Shown here: positions 8,389-16,140 of the stretch, piece after piece | Layout of the letters: each line of letters opens with the position of its first letter | How positions within the stretch are numbered: the stretch's first letter is position 1 | DNA from: Candidatus Leptofilum gracile | GTDB taxonomy: Bacteria > Chloroflexota > Anaerolineae > Promineifilales > Promineifilaceae | Direction: 5' to 3' | Length of the DNA stretch: 64,000 bases | Assembly: GCA_016713825.1 (NCBI GenBank) | Contig: JADJOJ010000009.1 | Span: 124,001 to 188,000 of the forward strand | Notes under the pieces: model-generated | Told to the model about the DNA's origin: nothing | Databases searched by the model: none | The model's input: the letters and a program-made list of their open reading frames with translations, nothing else | Made by a program: the position numbers and the translations under genes

Positions 8389-8411
8389 TTGGCTGAATAG
8401 GTTTTGAATAG

Positions 8412-8453
8412 AAAGGTTCTCGTCGGCGGAAACGGCCGTCGAGAACCTTTTTT
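8412..8453 (+). terminator. Rho-independent terminator after glpK
   Basis: Arms 8412-8422 (AAAGGTTCTCG) and 8440-8450 (CGAGAACCTTT) are exact complements, followed by T residues to 8453. It separates glpF-dhaK-dhaL-glpK from the phosphoryl-relay fusion gene, which may therefore have its own promoter or depend on read-through. Confidence 0.85.
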
Positions 8454-8513
8454 GTACCTGCCAGAAGATAAACGGGGCGCAGATAACAGTGATGAGCCCA
8501 CTGAAAAAACAAA

Positions 8514-8595
8514 CCGCAAAGACGCAAAAGACGCGGCGTTTTAAAGATTACCAAAGAAAAATCTCTGCGGTCTCTGTGCCTCTGCGGTGAAATCA
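8514..8595. repeat. ACCGCAAAGACGC-word repeat
   Basis: AACCGCAAAGACGC and downstream GCGGTCTCTGTGCCTCTGCGGTG form an imperfect inverted repeat in the spacer before the phosphoryl-relay gene. Related words occur at 37441-37515. Confidence 0.6.
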
Positions 8596-8670
8596 CCCTT
8601 TTTCCAGTAGAGTCATCACTGTCTAACTCAAATAGTGACATGTGGCAATAAACAAAGAAAGTGTGTGGGG

Positions 8671-11187
8671 ATGGTTGGCATAGTCGTTGTTTCTCATAGT
8701 GCAACTTTGGCGCAAGGGGTTCGTGAATTAGCAGAGCAGATGGTACAGGGGCAGGTGCCCCTGGCTGTGGCTGGCGGCATTGATGACCCGGAGCAGCCTA
8801 TTGGTACCGACCCGATGAAGGTGCTGGCGGCCATCGAATCTGTTTACGGCGAAGATGGCGTGCTGGTGCTGATGGATTTGGGCAGTGCGCTGCTGAGCGC
8901 TGAAATGGCGCTGGAATTTTTGCCGGAGGAACAGCAGGCCAACGTGAAACTGTGCGCCGCGCCGCTGGTGGAAGGCACGATGGCCGCCGCAGTGCAATCC
9001 ATGGTGGGCGGTACGCTGGCCCAGGTGCTGGCGGAGGCGGAAGGGGCGCTGGCGGTAAAGGCGGCGCAGCTCAATCTGGCAGCGCCGGAGTTGTTGAACG
9101 AGGTGGCTGGGGCACCGTCGGCCGTAAGCCAGGGGGAAACGGCCGAAACCACCCTGAAAATTCGCAACAAGATGGGACTGCATGCCCGTCCGGCGGCCAA
9201 CTTTGTGCAGGCGGCCAACAAGTTCCAGGCAGAAATCACCGTGCGCAAGGATGAGAGGACGGCCAATGCCAAGAGCATCAACCAGGTGGCCACGCTGGGG
9301 GCGCGGCAGGGGGAAACGATTTTGGTTACGGCCGTTGGCCCCGACAGTGCTCAAGCGATTGAAGCGATCCAGCAATTAGCCGCCGACAATTTTGGCGAAC
9401 GAGAAACAGACGCTGCGCCGGAAATGGTGGAAACGGCCGTTCCCGACTCCCCCCAACCAACCGCAGGCCAACTGCACGGCATCGCCGCCTCGCCAGGGAT
9501 TGCCGTTGGGCCAGTGCTGCAATACCGGCCTCGGCTGCCCGCCATCGAGCGGGAGACGGGCAAAAATGGTGCGGCAGAGTGGGCACGGCTGCAAACGGCC
9601 GTAAATACGGCCGTCTCCGAGCTGCAAACGTTACAAGCGCAAACCGCCAGGCAGGTGGGCGCGGACGAAGCGGCGATTTTTGAGGCGCATCAGCTCATCT
9701 TGCAAGACCCGGATTTGCAAACGGCCGTTCAAACCACCCTTAACACCGAGCAAATCAACGCCGAAGCTGCCTGGCAGGAGGCGATCGAAGCGACTGCCGC
9801 GCAGTTTGCCGCGATGGACGATCCGTACTTCCGGGCGCGGGCGGCGGATGTGCAGGATGTGGGCAACCGGGTGCTGCGCCATTTGTTGGGGGTGAGTATG
9901 CCGTCGCTGGAGGCGGAACGGCCGTACATTCTCGTCGCCGCTGATCTGACGCCGTCCGACACGGCGCGGCTGAACCCGGCGCTGGTGCTGGCCATCTGCA
10001 CGGAGCTGGGCGGGGCGACGGCCCACAGCGCGATTTTGGCGCGGGCTTTGGGGATTCCGGCGGTGGTTGGGGCAGGCCATTCGCTGGCAGAGTTGGCTGA
10101 GGGACAGGTGGTGGGGGTAGACGGCCGTACCGGCCAAATCTGGCTCACCCCGGACGACGCGCAAATTGGCGAACTACAAGCGATGCGGGACGCCTGGCAG
10201 GCGGCGCAGCAGGCGGCCAAAGCGGCCAGCCAGGCGATCGCCCACACCGCCGACGACGTGCGCATTGAGGTGGCGGCCAACATCGGTGGGCCGCATGATG
10301 TGGCCGTGGCGCTGGGCTACGGGGCCGAGGGCGTGGGGCTGTTCCGCACCGAATTTTTGTTTTTGGACCGGCAAGAAGCGCCCAGCGAGGCGGAACAGCT
10401 GGCGGCCTACCGGCAGGTGGTGGCCGGGCTGGGCGACCGTCCGCTCATCATCCGCACGCTGGACGTGGGCGGCGACAAGCCGCTGCCGTATTTGGATTTG
10501 GGCGAAGAGGAAAATCCATTTTTGGGCTGGCGCGGGATTCGTTTTTGCCTGGACATGCCGGAGATTTTCATGCCGCAGCTGCGCGCCATTTTGCAGGCCA
10601 GCGTGCGGGAGGATGGCACGACCGCCAACGTGAAGCTGATGTTCCCCATGATTGGCACGCTGGCGGAGCTGCGCCGGGCCAAGGCGATGCTGCAAACCGC
10701 CCGCGAGCAGCTTCAGGACGAGGGGAAGCCGTTTGCCGACGATCTGGCCGTGGGCATCATGATTGAGCTGCCCTCGGCGGTGGCCGTGGCCGATCTGCTG
10801 GCGGCGGAGGTGGACTTTTTCAGCATCGGCACGAACGATTTGACGCAGTACGTGATGGCCGCCGACCGGGGCAACGCCAACGTGGCGGAGCTGGCGCAGG
10901 CGTTCCAACCGGCGGTGCTAAGAATGATTCGGCAAACGGCCGTTGCCGCCAAAGAAGCAGGTATTTGGGTGGGGATGTGCGGGGAGCTGGCGGGCAATCC
11001 ACTGGCGACACCGCTGCTGCTGGGCCTGGGCCTGACGGAGTTGAGCATGGCCGCGCCGTCCATCCCGGCGGTGAAAGCGGCGCTGCGCCATTGGACAGTG
11101 CCAGAAGCGGAAGCGTTGGCGGCTGAGGTGTTGAAGTTGGATTCGGTAACGGCCGTTCAATCCCACCTGGAAGCCGCAGAGAAGTAA
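8671..11187 (+). CDS. dhaM: DhaM-HPr-Enzyme I fusion, PEP phosphoryl donor for DhaL
   Basis: 838 residues from ATG 8671; an upstream GTG at 8635 is open, but the family starts as MVxxVIVSHS, which fits MVGIVVVSHS here. Domains in order: EIIA-Dha (1 to about 135, phospho-His9), HPr (about 158-245, NKMGLHARPAANF with phospho-His171), full Enzyme I (about 265-838, phospho-His452 in GGATAHSAILARALGIPAV, PEP-binding RTEFLF, GTNDLTQYVMAADRG, and Cys770 in GMCGELAGNP). The fusion therefore carries the whole relay from PEP to DhaL in one chain. E. coli DhaM has the same EIIA-HPr order but a truncated EI. Full EI length suggests independence from, or substitution for, a general PTS; no sugar PTS genes are in view. 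Confidence 0.93.
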   Translation: MVGIVVVSHSATLAQGVRELAEQMVQGQVPLAVAGGIDDPEQPIGTDPMKVLAAIESVYGEDGVLVLMDLGSALLSAEMALEFLPEEQQANVKLCAAPLVEGTMAAAVQSMVGGTLAQVLAEAEGALAVKAAQLNLAAPELLNEVAGAPSAVSQGETAETTLKIRNKMGLHARPAANFVQAANKFQAEITVRKDERTANAKSINQVATLGARQGETILVTAVGPDSAQAIEAIQQLAADNFGERETDAAPEMVETAVPDSPQPTAGQLHGIAASPGIAVGPVLQYRPRLPAIERETGKNGAAEWARLQTAVNTAVSELQTLQAQTARQVGADEAAIFEAHQLILQDPDLQTAVQTTLNTEQINAEAAWQEAIEATAAQFAAMDDPYFRARAADVQDVGNRVLRHLLGVSMPSLEAERPYILVAADLTPSDTARLNPALVLAICTELGGATAHSAILARALGIPAVVGAGHSLAELAEGQVVGVDGRTGQIWLTPDDAQIGELQAMRDAWQAAQQAAKAASQAIAHTADDVRIEVAANIGGPHDVAVALGYGAEGVGLFRTEFLFLDRQEAPSEAEQLAAYRQVVAGLGDRPLIIRTLDVGGDKPLPYLDLGEEENPFLGWRGIRFCLDMPEIFMPQLRAILQASVREDGTTANVKLMFPMIGTLAELRRAKAMLQTAREQLQDEGKPFADDLAVGIMIELPSAVAVADLLAAEVDFFSIGTNDLTQYVMAADRGNANVAELAQAFQPAVLRMIRQTAVAAKEAGIWVGMCGELAGNPLATPLLLGLGLTELSMAAPSIPAVKAALRHWTVPEAEALAAEVLKLDSVTAVQSHLEAAEK

Positions 11188-11242
11188 GATAATTGGTGGC
11201 AAGGTGAGACGCTTGTCACAGCCAGATAGCACTTTCAATCCT

Positions 11243-11656
11243 ATGAAAACCTTATTCACCAAAAAACGTTGTTTGTTAGCGACGGTCTTGATGCTTTTGC
11301 TTTATGCTTTTGTATTCAATCGTCCCTTGGTTGGTTCAGAATGGGTATTGAAGGCGATTGACGGGCAACGCGCTGTTTTCGACCCAGATGGTCCAGAACC
11401 TTCCATTCGATTTCTTCCATTCATTTATGATGGGTACACTGGTTGCAATCAGTACGAGTTTGGCCTGTTTTTACGATTTGGTCAATTCATGAAATTGGGC
11501 AATACAGGTATAACGGAGCGTGGTTGTGCCAATGAAGTCATGGAACAGGAAAACCAAATACGACACGCGCTGGTTAACGTTAAAAGGTATCATCACCTGG
11601 GTGATGTTCTCTATTTAATCAGTTCGGATGGTACCATCCTCAAATTTGAACGGTAA
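11243..11656 (+). CDS. Membrane-anchored META-domain (HslJ-like) protein
   Basis: 137 residues from ATG 11243; GTG 11204 in the same frame would add 13 residues. An N-terminal hydrophobic segment (about residues 7-22) is followed by a META domain: GSEWVLKAIDGQ at the start, GYTGCNQYEFGL in the middle and LYLISSDGTILKFER at the end. The core resembles HslJ/DUF306, which are exported proteins linked to heat or novobiocin stress. No lipobox cysteine is seen, so it is either anchored by its N-terminal helix or cleaved. It lies just outside the direct-repeat island that begins at 11664. Function in this organism is unknown. Confidence 0.7.
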   Translation: MKTLFTKKRCLLATVLMLLLYAFVFNRPLVGSEWVLKAIDGQRAVFDPDGPEPSIRFLPFIYDGYTGCNQYEFGLFLRFGQFMKLGNTGITERGCANEVMEQENQIRHALVNVKRYHHLGDVLYLISSDGTILKFER

Positions 11657-11663
11657 CGAGCAA

Positions 11664-11739
11664 AGGTGCGACGCACTGCCGAAGTGCGTCGCACCTTGGG
11701 GGAAGCTAATCGGTGGGGGAAACGGCCGTTTCCCCCACC
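11664..11739. repeat. Island boundary repeat, left copy (hairpin plus 28-bp palindrome)
   Basis: Two parts: an inverted repeat with arms 11664-11677 (AGGTGCGACGCACT) and 11683-11696, then a perfect 28-bp palindrome at 11712-11739 centred on ACGGCCGT with GGTGGGGG and CCCCCACC flanks. The spacer between them contains GAAGCTAATC. The same composite occurs in the same orientation at 14765-14838. Confidence 0.85.
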
Positions 11740-11747
11740 ATTTGTGC

Positions 11748-11753
11748 TATACT
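11748..11753 (+). promoter_or_regulatory. -10 box giving a leaderless start
   Basis: TATACT sits exactly six bases before ATG 11760, so transcription would begin at or next to the start codon. No Shine-Dalgarno is present. The same spacing is seen before 17351 (minus) and 32255. Confidence 0.5.
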
Positions 11754-11759
11754 TTGCCC

Positions 11760-11981
11760 ATGAACGCATCAGAAGCGAAAGCCTACATTCAGCGCTGGGA
11801 AGCGGTTGCCGCCATTGAGCAGCAGGAGCAGCAAACGCGCTCTGTGGCCGAGAATTGGCGGCAGCTTAACGCCATAAAGCGTCGCGCTGACCGCTTGGGC
11901 ATTACACAGCAAGCCGATGAAGGGGAAATGGCTCTCTTTTTGCGCTGGGCCAGCTTAAAAGCACAGCATGTTGCCGACTGA
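11760..11981 (+). CDS. Small charged protein paired with a nucleotidyltransferase
   Basis: 73 residues, largely helical and charged (MNASEAKAYIQRWEAV at the start), with no recognised domain. Its last 14 bases overlap the start of the next gene, so the two are translationally coupled. The position directly upstream of an AbiEii/MNT-like nucleotidyltransferase makes it a candidate cognate partner or antitoxin, which is inference from arrangement only. A TATACT box six bases upstream and no ribosome site suggest a leaderless transcript. It lies within the 3-kb island bounded by direct repeats. Confidence 0.65.
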   Translation: MNASEAKAYIQRWEAVAAIEQQEQQTRSVAENWRQLNAIKRRADRLGITQQADEGEMALFLRWASLKAQHVAD

Positions 11982-12546
11982 ACCCGCCACTCCTTTTCAT
12001 GACCCGCTGGAATCCCTGCAAAAGCTGCTATCCCAATTTGATTACCAGGGCGTCATCATTGGCGGCATTGCCGTCAGCCTTTTGGGTCAGGCTCGCTTCA
12101 CCGAAGACCTCGATGCGTTGGTGCTCCTCTCTATTGAAGACATCCCCGACTTTTTAGCGGCAGCCCACCAGGTTGGCATTGAACCCCGCATTGCTCAGGC
12201 AGATGAGTTTGCCCGACGCAACCGAGTTTTGCTTTTGCGCCACGCTGCCTCGCAAACAAATATTGATATTTCTCTAGGCATTCTCCCTTTTGAAGAAGAA
12301 ATGGTAGCCAGAAGCCAGGTTCACGAAATTGATGACGCCTTGAAAATCCATCTGCCCACGCCAGAAGATTTGATAATCATGAAGGCCATCGCCCACCGCC
12401 CCAAAGATTTACTCGATATTCAAGGCATTATTCGCAGTCATCCTCAATTGGATCGGGAGCGCATTGAAGCATGGGTAGTGCAGTTTGCCGACCTTTTAGA
12501 GAAGCCAGAGCTTTGGGACGATATTGCCGATTGGTTACAGTTGTAG
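11968..12546 (+). CDS. Nucleotidyltransferase-fold protein, AbiEii/DUF6036-like
   Basis: 192 residues. The polymerase-beta-like nucleotidyltransferase core is seen as GGIAVSLLGQARFTEDLDAL (about residues 24-43), with the paired acidic residues of the DxD site, and a third acidic strand near TNIDISLGILPFE. A helical C-terminal half with HRPKDLLDIQGII resembles the substrate-binding region of AbiEii/MenT-like enzymes. Such enzymes often serve as toxins that modify tRNA or as members of minimal nucleotidyltransferase modules. The gene overlaps its 73-residue upstream partner by 14 bp. Toxin activity is not shown by the sequence; a housekeeping nucleotidyltransferase is possible. Confidence 0.75.
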   Translation: MLPTEPATPFHDPLESLQKLLSQFDYQGVIIGGIAVSLLGQARFTEDLDALVLLSIEDIPDFLAAAHQVGIEPRIAQADEFARRNRVLLLRHAASQTNIDISLGILPFEEEMVARSQVHEIDDALKIHLPTPEDLIIMKAIAHRPKDLLDIQGIIRSHPQLDRERIEAWVVQFADLLEKPELWDDIADWLQL

Positions 12547-12597
12547 ACGTGCAAAAATGGGAAGCTTCTGGTCGCTAGTTTTGGGATTAGACAGGGA

Positions 12598-12677
12598 TAA
12601 ACACAGATTCACACTGATTTTGATGAGATTGGTGTGAATCTGTGTTATGTTTTGGGGGGAACGGCCGTTTCCCACCT
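12598..12677. repeat. 14-bp inverted repeat plus partial ACGGCCGT palindrome
   Basis: ACACAGATTCACAC and GTGTGAATCTGTGT (about 12600-12645) are exact complements around a 17-base loop. They are followed at 12654-12676 by a third, shorter version of the GGGG-AACGGCCGTT-CCCACC palindrome found in the island boundary repeats. Confidence 0.75.
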
Positions 12678-12814
12678 AACTTATACTAAAATTCAGGCGT
12701 TCAAGATGACAAAGTAGGCGGCGCGGCTGCACATACATGCGCCGACGCCAAGGCCGCAGCCGGGGTGAGGTTTTGCGCTCGCTGAAGACCGCGCCGGAGC
12801 AGGGGTCAATAGTT

Positions 12815-14128
12815 ATGATTACAGATGAAAACTTTATGCAGATCATTTTACAAAAAGTTCCCCAATTTACTGAACATTGGGAAAAACATCTAGCCTATTG
12901 GGAAGGTGATGAACGTGGCCCTTGCATTGACATAAGTTCATTTTCGGACTATGTAATTAGCCTTATCATTGATGAAGATTTAAGTCAGTTGCCCAGGATA
13001 TTTGATTTGATGGAACGGTTTATAGTGGAAGGTGAGGAGACCGTAGGTAATGTTGTAACCACATGCTTCTTAGAAAACATCATTAATCGAACTGGGGCAA
13101 CCATTGATCCTAAATCATTCGTACACTTACTTGGCCCACAGTCGCGAATTTACTGCCAAGCATGGGATGAATTTACAGGAATGAAAACGGAAGGACTTTG
13201 GCGACATCAAGATGTTTTGGGCGGGAGTCCTATGCCCCAGAAAGATGAGCTTTTTACTCTTGAGACATATAAAGAGCTATTGATAAAGTACAGAAAAATT
13301 CATAAAAGAGCAGAATACCTCCCTTACCAGCATCCTTTGCAAGATCAACTGTCTAGCCTTCGACGTGAATACCGATCCCGCCTTCCCATTTATCTTTTGG
13401 CAAGATGTCCAATTTGCGGTGGGCGAGTGTCGGAACCTATTGATACGTTCAGTTTGAATGGTATAGGATGGGCAAGGCCTCAAAAAAGAGGGTATGGTTG
13501 GTATGGGGTAGTACAAGCTACATCCTCCTCCAGACGCACAACACTAATGGGGTCTTCACCTAGCTACAAGGCAGAATGTGACCATGTGCGGCTTTTAGCA
13601 GCAGGTGTCAACTTAAATTGTTTGCAACCCGACGATGTAGATGAAACAATCGAGTTTCTTTCTGAAAGACCTTATGTCATGGCACCATTACTCGAACTCG
13701 ACAATTCATATGCTGTTTTACATACTTTGCCTGTGGGGCGGTTAGACGACCTCAAACTCCAGCCCCATTATACAGCCTATTTCGTAACATATTTCACGGC
13801 AGATGAAGCGGCATATGAGAACATTTTGCGTGATTCTCATGGGAACTTCATTATTCCAGGTTTCGCGGACTACGATTTATTGAAGTGGATAGAGGCCGGT
13901 AAGTTATTTTGGCTTGATCCTAATCAGGAGGCTTCGACTCTAATGGATAGGAGTTCGTCAGCAGATTTTCCCTACAATAATATGAAGGGGTTTGAAGGGC
14001 CATGTACCATAGAGGAAGGGCAGATAAAACAGAGCTATAAGAATCAACATCAAAAAGCTCATTTGTGTGATGGTGTTAATTTAAATGAAGGGTTCTTTAA
14101 AAATTTATGGAATTCAATTTTTGGATAA
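12815..14128 (+). CDS. AT-rich orphan gene with one zinc-knuckle motif
   Basis: 437 residues from ATG 12815; the open frame begins at 12737, but the AT-rich coding style starts at 12815. The N-terminal 130 residues resemble small proteins of the DUF7674 type (FMQIILQKVPQFTEHWEKH and GEETVGNVVTTCFLENI), though I am not certain. The central part has a CPICGG knuckle with a possible later Cys-His pair (ECDH), and the rest is unrecognised. Codon and base use are clearly more AT-rich than neighbours and the gene lacks ACGGCCGT, both consistent with recent transfer. It sits in the direct-repeat island between two predicted toxin-antitoxin-like pairs. Function unknown. Confidence 0.65.
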   Translation: MITDENFMQIILQKVPQFTEHWEKHLAYWEGDERGPCIDISSFSDYVISLIIDEDLSQLPRIFDLMERFIVEGEETVGNVVTTCFLENIINRTGATIDPKSFVHLLGPQSRIYCQAWDEFTGMKTEGLWRHQDVLGGSPMPQKDELFTLETYKELLIKYRKIHKRAEYLPYQHPLQDQLSSLRREYRSRLPIYLLARCPICGGRVSEPIDTFSLNGIGWARPQKRGYGWYGVVQATSSSRRTTLMGSSPSYKAECDHVRLLAAGVNLNCLQPDDVDETIEFLSERPYVMAPLLELDNSYAVLHTLPVGRLDDLKLQPHYTAYFVTYFTADEAAYENILRDSHGNFIIPGFADYDLLKWIEAGKLFWLDPNQEASTLMDRSSSADFPYNNMKGFEGPCTIEEGQIKQSYKNQHQKAHLCDGVNLNEGFFKNLWNSIFG

Positions 14129-14196
14129 GCAGAAGAATCGGTGGAGAGGCAACTAGAGAAAGAACCTGACTGTTTTTCTGAGGGAGGACAGTCGTT

Positions 14197-14502
14197 ATTG
14201 ATTGTATTGAATCGAGGTTTGGTCTCATCATTCTCTTTTACTCAAATGAACACGAGCCTGTTCATGTTCACGGTAAATTTCAGGGAACTGAGAACAAGGC
14301 CGAGATAATTATTGAAAATGGGCAAATCGTTGAGATTCGTTTTACATCAGTAAGAGGCAAGAAGCCGTTGCCACGCTCGCAAATGAAAAATTTTAGGAGC
14401 GTTGTGGAACAATACGCAGAGGACATTGTTCAAAAATGGATAGATTACTTCGTACTTCACAAAGCAGTAGCGTCAGAGACGATCACGAAGAGGATAAAAT
14501 GA
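14197..14502 (+). CDS. DUF4160-family protein with no normal start codon
   Basis: The frame 14182-14502 encodes a DUF4160 protein, seen as RFGLIILFYSNEHEPVHVHG, then AEIIIENGQIVEIRF, to the stop at 14500-14502. No ATG, GTG or TTG occurs at the 5' end after the preceding stop at 14179-14181. Either ATT 14197 is used (AGGGAGG ends 9 bases upstream) or the original ATG has mutated, AGG 14185 being the best candidate. The TGA overlaps the ATG of the DUF2442 gene (ATGA). DUF4160 and DUF2442 are commonly encoded as a pair that looks like a toxin-antitoxin module; the biochemical role is not established. Confidence 0.6.
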   Translation: MDCIESRFGLIILFYSNEHEPVHVHGKFQGTENKAEIIIENGQIVEIRFTSVRGKKPLPRSQMKNFRSVVEQYAEDIVQKWIDYFVLHKAVASETITKRIK

Positions 14503-14759
14503 TGCTTGCCGAAAATGAGGTCATCGAAATAAGAAAAGCTGACTACGTTGGCGCGTACAAAATTCATCTTTTGTTCAGCGATAACCAAGAACGTGTTGTG
14601 GATTTCGAGCCTTTTTTGCGCAACTCCTTGAACCCCATGATTCAAAAATATCTTGATCTTGATCAGTTCCAGAATTTCACGGTTGAGTACGGCGATTTGT
14701 TCTGGAATGATTATGATTTGTGCTTCCCCATCGCCGATTTGTACGAGGGAGGACTGTAA
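14499..14759 (+). CDS. DUF2442-family partner protein
   Basis: 86 residues from ATG 14499, sharing ATGA with the end of the DUF4160 gene. The family pattern is visible: IRKADYVGAYKIHLLFSDNQ, RVVDFEPFL and FWNDYDLCFPIADLYEGGL. DUF2442 proteins are small and cytosolic, and some are DNA-binding antitoxin-like partners. Base composition is AT-rich like the upstream genes. The right boundary repeat starts 6 bp after its stop, so this is the last gene of the island. Confidence 0.75.
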   Translation: MMLAENEVIEIRKADYVGAYKIHLLFSDNQERVVDFEPFLRNSLNPMIQKYLDLDQFQNFTVEYGDLFWNDYDLCFPIADLYEGGL

Positions 14760-14764
14760 GCCAA

Positions 14765-14838
14765 AGGTGCGACGCACTTTCAAAGTGCGTCGCACCTGGG
14801 TGAAGCTAATCGGTGGGGGAAACGGCCGTTTCCCACCC
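14765..14838. repeat. Island boundary repeat, right copy
   Basis: Perfect 15-bp arms at 14765-14779 and 14783-14797 (AGGTGCGACGCACTT), then GAAGCTAATCGGTGGGGG and the ACGGCCGT palindrome. It is in the same orientation as the copy at 11664-11739. The last codons of the minus-strand membrane protein gene (residues GWETAVSPTD) lie inside it, so the element supplies that protein's C-terminus. Confidence 0.85.
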
Positions 14839-16014
14839 CTCATCCGCCACAACAGGATGCAAAATCCGCCACAGCTCCAGCACAATCGGCACGATGGCCA
14901 CCAGCCAGAGGCCGTACGCCAATCCGTGCCATAGACCGCTGTTTTCCACAAAAATGCTCACCCACAGCGCCACGCCGCCCAAATGCACCGCCACCAAACT
15001 AAGCCAGCTGCCGCCTAATTCGGCTTCGGCCTGCGGTTGGAACTGCCGCCGGGCAAAGTAGGGGATGATGGCAAAGCCAAATTGCAAAACCCAGCCGTAA
15101 ATCAACGCCTGCGGCGCGTTGGCCTCGATGCCTGCACCGGGGAAGCCGGGCACTTTCAGGATGATCAGCGGGGCAATCAGCACGGGGGCCAGCAGCCAGG
15201 CGTAGGCGGTAATCAGATGCCACAGGCCCGGTTTGCCCCATTGCGCCCGATCGCCCCACACCGGCTTGATGACGTTGAGCAGCAGCCAGAAGGTGGCGCT
15301 GAGGTGCAGCACCAGCCCCGGCACCGTGAAGTAAAGCGAGTTGAACCACGGCCCTAGCACCAGACCCAGCGCTCCCAGGCTCATCATCCAGTAAATTTTG
15401 TTGGGGGAGTTGGGCCAGTGAAACGGCCGTTTCGCCACTTTCGGGTAAATTTCAATCAGCAAACCGGCAAAGACGAGCGACATCAACCCCCAATTGTTGG
15501 CGTGAATGTGTACCTCGATCGGCGTTTTAATCGCCAGCGCCTCGCTCCAGCCCAGCCACAACCCCGTGCCCACGATGATGCCCACCAAAAAGAAACCCAA
15601 TCCAGTGAGGTAAAAGCGGCTGGACAAGCTGAGCGGGGCGCGAGTGGCGGGGCGCAGCTGGTAAAGCTGGTGCCCCAGCAGCAGCGTGGCGACAAAAATG
15701 AGCGTGCCGCCCGCAAAAATGAGCACCTGGTTGACGATGGGAATGCCCGCCAGCAGCAGCATCAGTCCCGCGTTGAGCAGCAGCCAGATGTCCAGCCGGG
15801 TGCGCGGTTTGGGCAGGCTGGCCCGTTTGGCCGCCAGCAGCGGCAGCAGGCCAAACATCAGCTCGGTCAGCGCCCCCAGGGTGATGAAATGGACGCGCAG
15901 CCAGCGCAGCCCGTTCACCCAGGGAATAATCGTCCAGCTGGTGAGCGCCGCATCCAGCGCCGTGAGGCCAGCCACGGCCAGGAACAAAAAGGTCATCAAA
16001 AAGTAAAGATTCAT
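14806..16014 (-). CDS. Polytopic membrane protein with conserved helix histidines
   Basis: 402 residues, about twelve hydrophobic helices. Histidines inside predicted helices recur: RVHFITLGALTELMFG, EVHIHANNWGLMSLVFAG, VLHLSATFWLL, LWHLITAYAWLL and VAVHLGGVALWV. This pattern recalls NnrS and CcoN-like haem-copper relatives, so a haem or copper role is possible, but I cannot assign a family firmly. The start was chosen at the second ATG of a pair (AAGGAG five bases upstream). It lies next to a PRC-barrel gene and a Crp/Fnr regulator transcribed in the same direction, which fits nitrosative or redox stress. Its 3' end is built from the boundary repeat. Confidence 0.6.
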   Translation of the reverse strand: MNLYFLMTFLFLAVAGLTALDAALTSWTIIPWVNGLRWLRVHFITLGALTELMFGLLPLLAAKRASLPKPRTRLDIWLLLNAGLMLLLAGIPIVNQVLIFAGGTLIFVATLLLGHQLYQLRPATRAPLSLSSRFYLTGLGFFLVGIIVGTGLWLGWSEALAIKTPIEVHIHANNWGLMSLVFAGLLIEIYPKVAKRPFHWPNSPNKIYWMMSLGALGLVLGPWFNSLYFTVPGLVLHLSATFWLLLNVIKPVWGDRAQWGKPGLWHLITAYAWLLAPVLIAPLIILKVPGFPGAGIEANAPQALIYGWVLQFGFAIIPYFARRQFQPQAEAELGGSWLSLVAVHLGGVALWVSIFVENSGLWHGLAYGLWLVAIVPIVLELWRILHPVVADEGWETAVSPTD

Positions 16015-16021
16015 CATTTCT

Positions 16022-16138
16022 CCTTTTAATAAACCTCCGGGAGGTTCAGCGCATAACCGAGGCCGTTTGCGGAGCCTCCCGGAGGTTGGTTCGTTCGTCA
16101 AAGACCTCAGAGGTTTGCCAAACCTCTGAGGTCTAACA
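16022..16138. repeat. CCTCCGGGAGG and CCTCAGAGG palindromes
   Basis: AACCTCCGGGAGGTT-type words, then a perfect 15-bp inverted repeat GACCTCAGAGGTTTG / CAAACCTCTGAGGTC. The first word family returns at 32080-32142 and 35158-35213, each time just upstream of a minus-strand gene. Confidence 0.7.
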
Positions 16139-16140
16139 AC

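Noticed and set aside
11628..11759. N-terminal extension of the 73-residue island protein
   Set aside because: It would be encoded by the boundary repeat itself and overlaps the META gene end; ATG 11760 with its -10 box is the better start.
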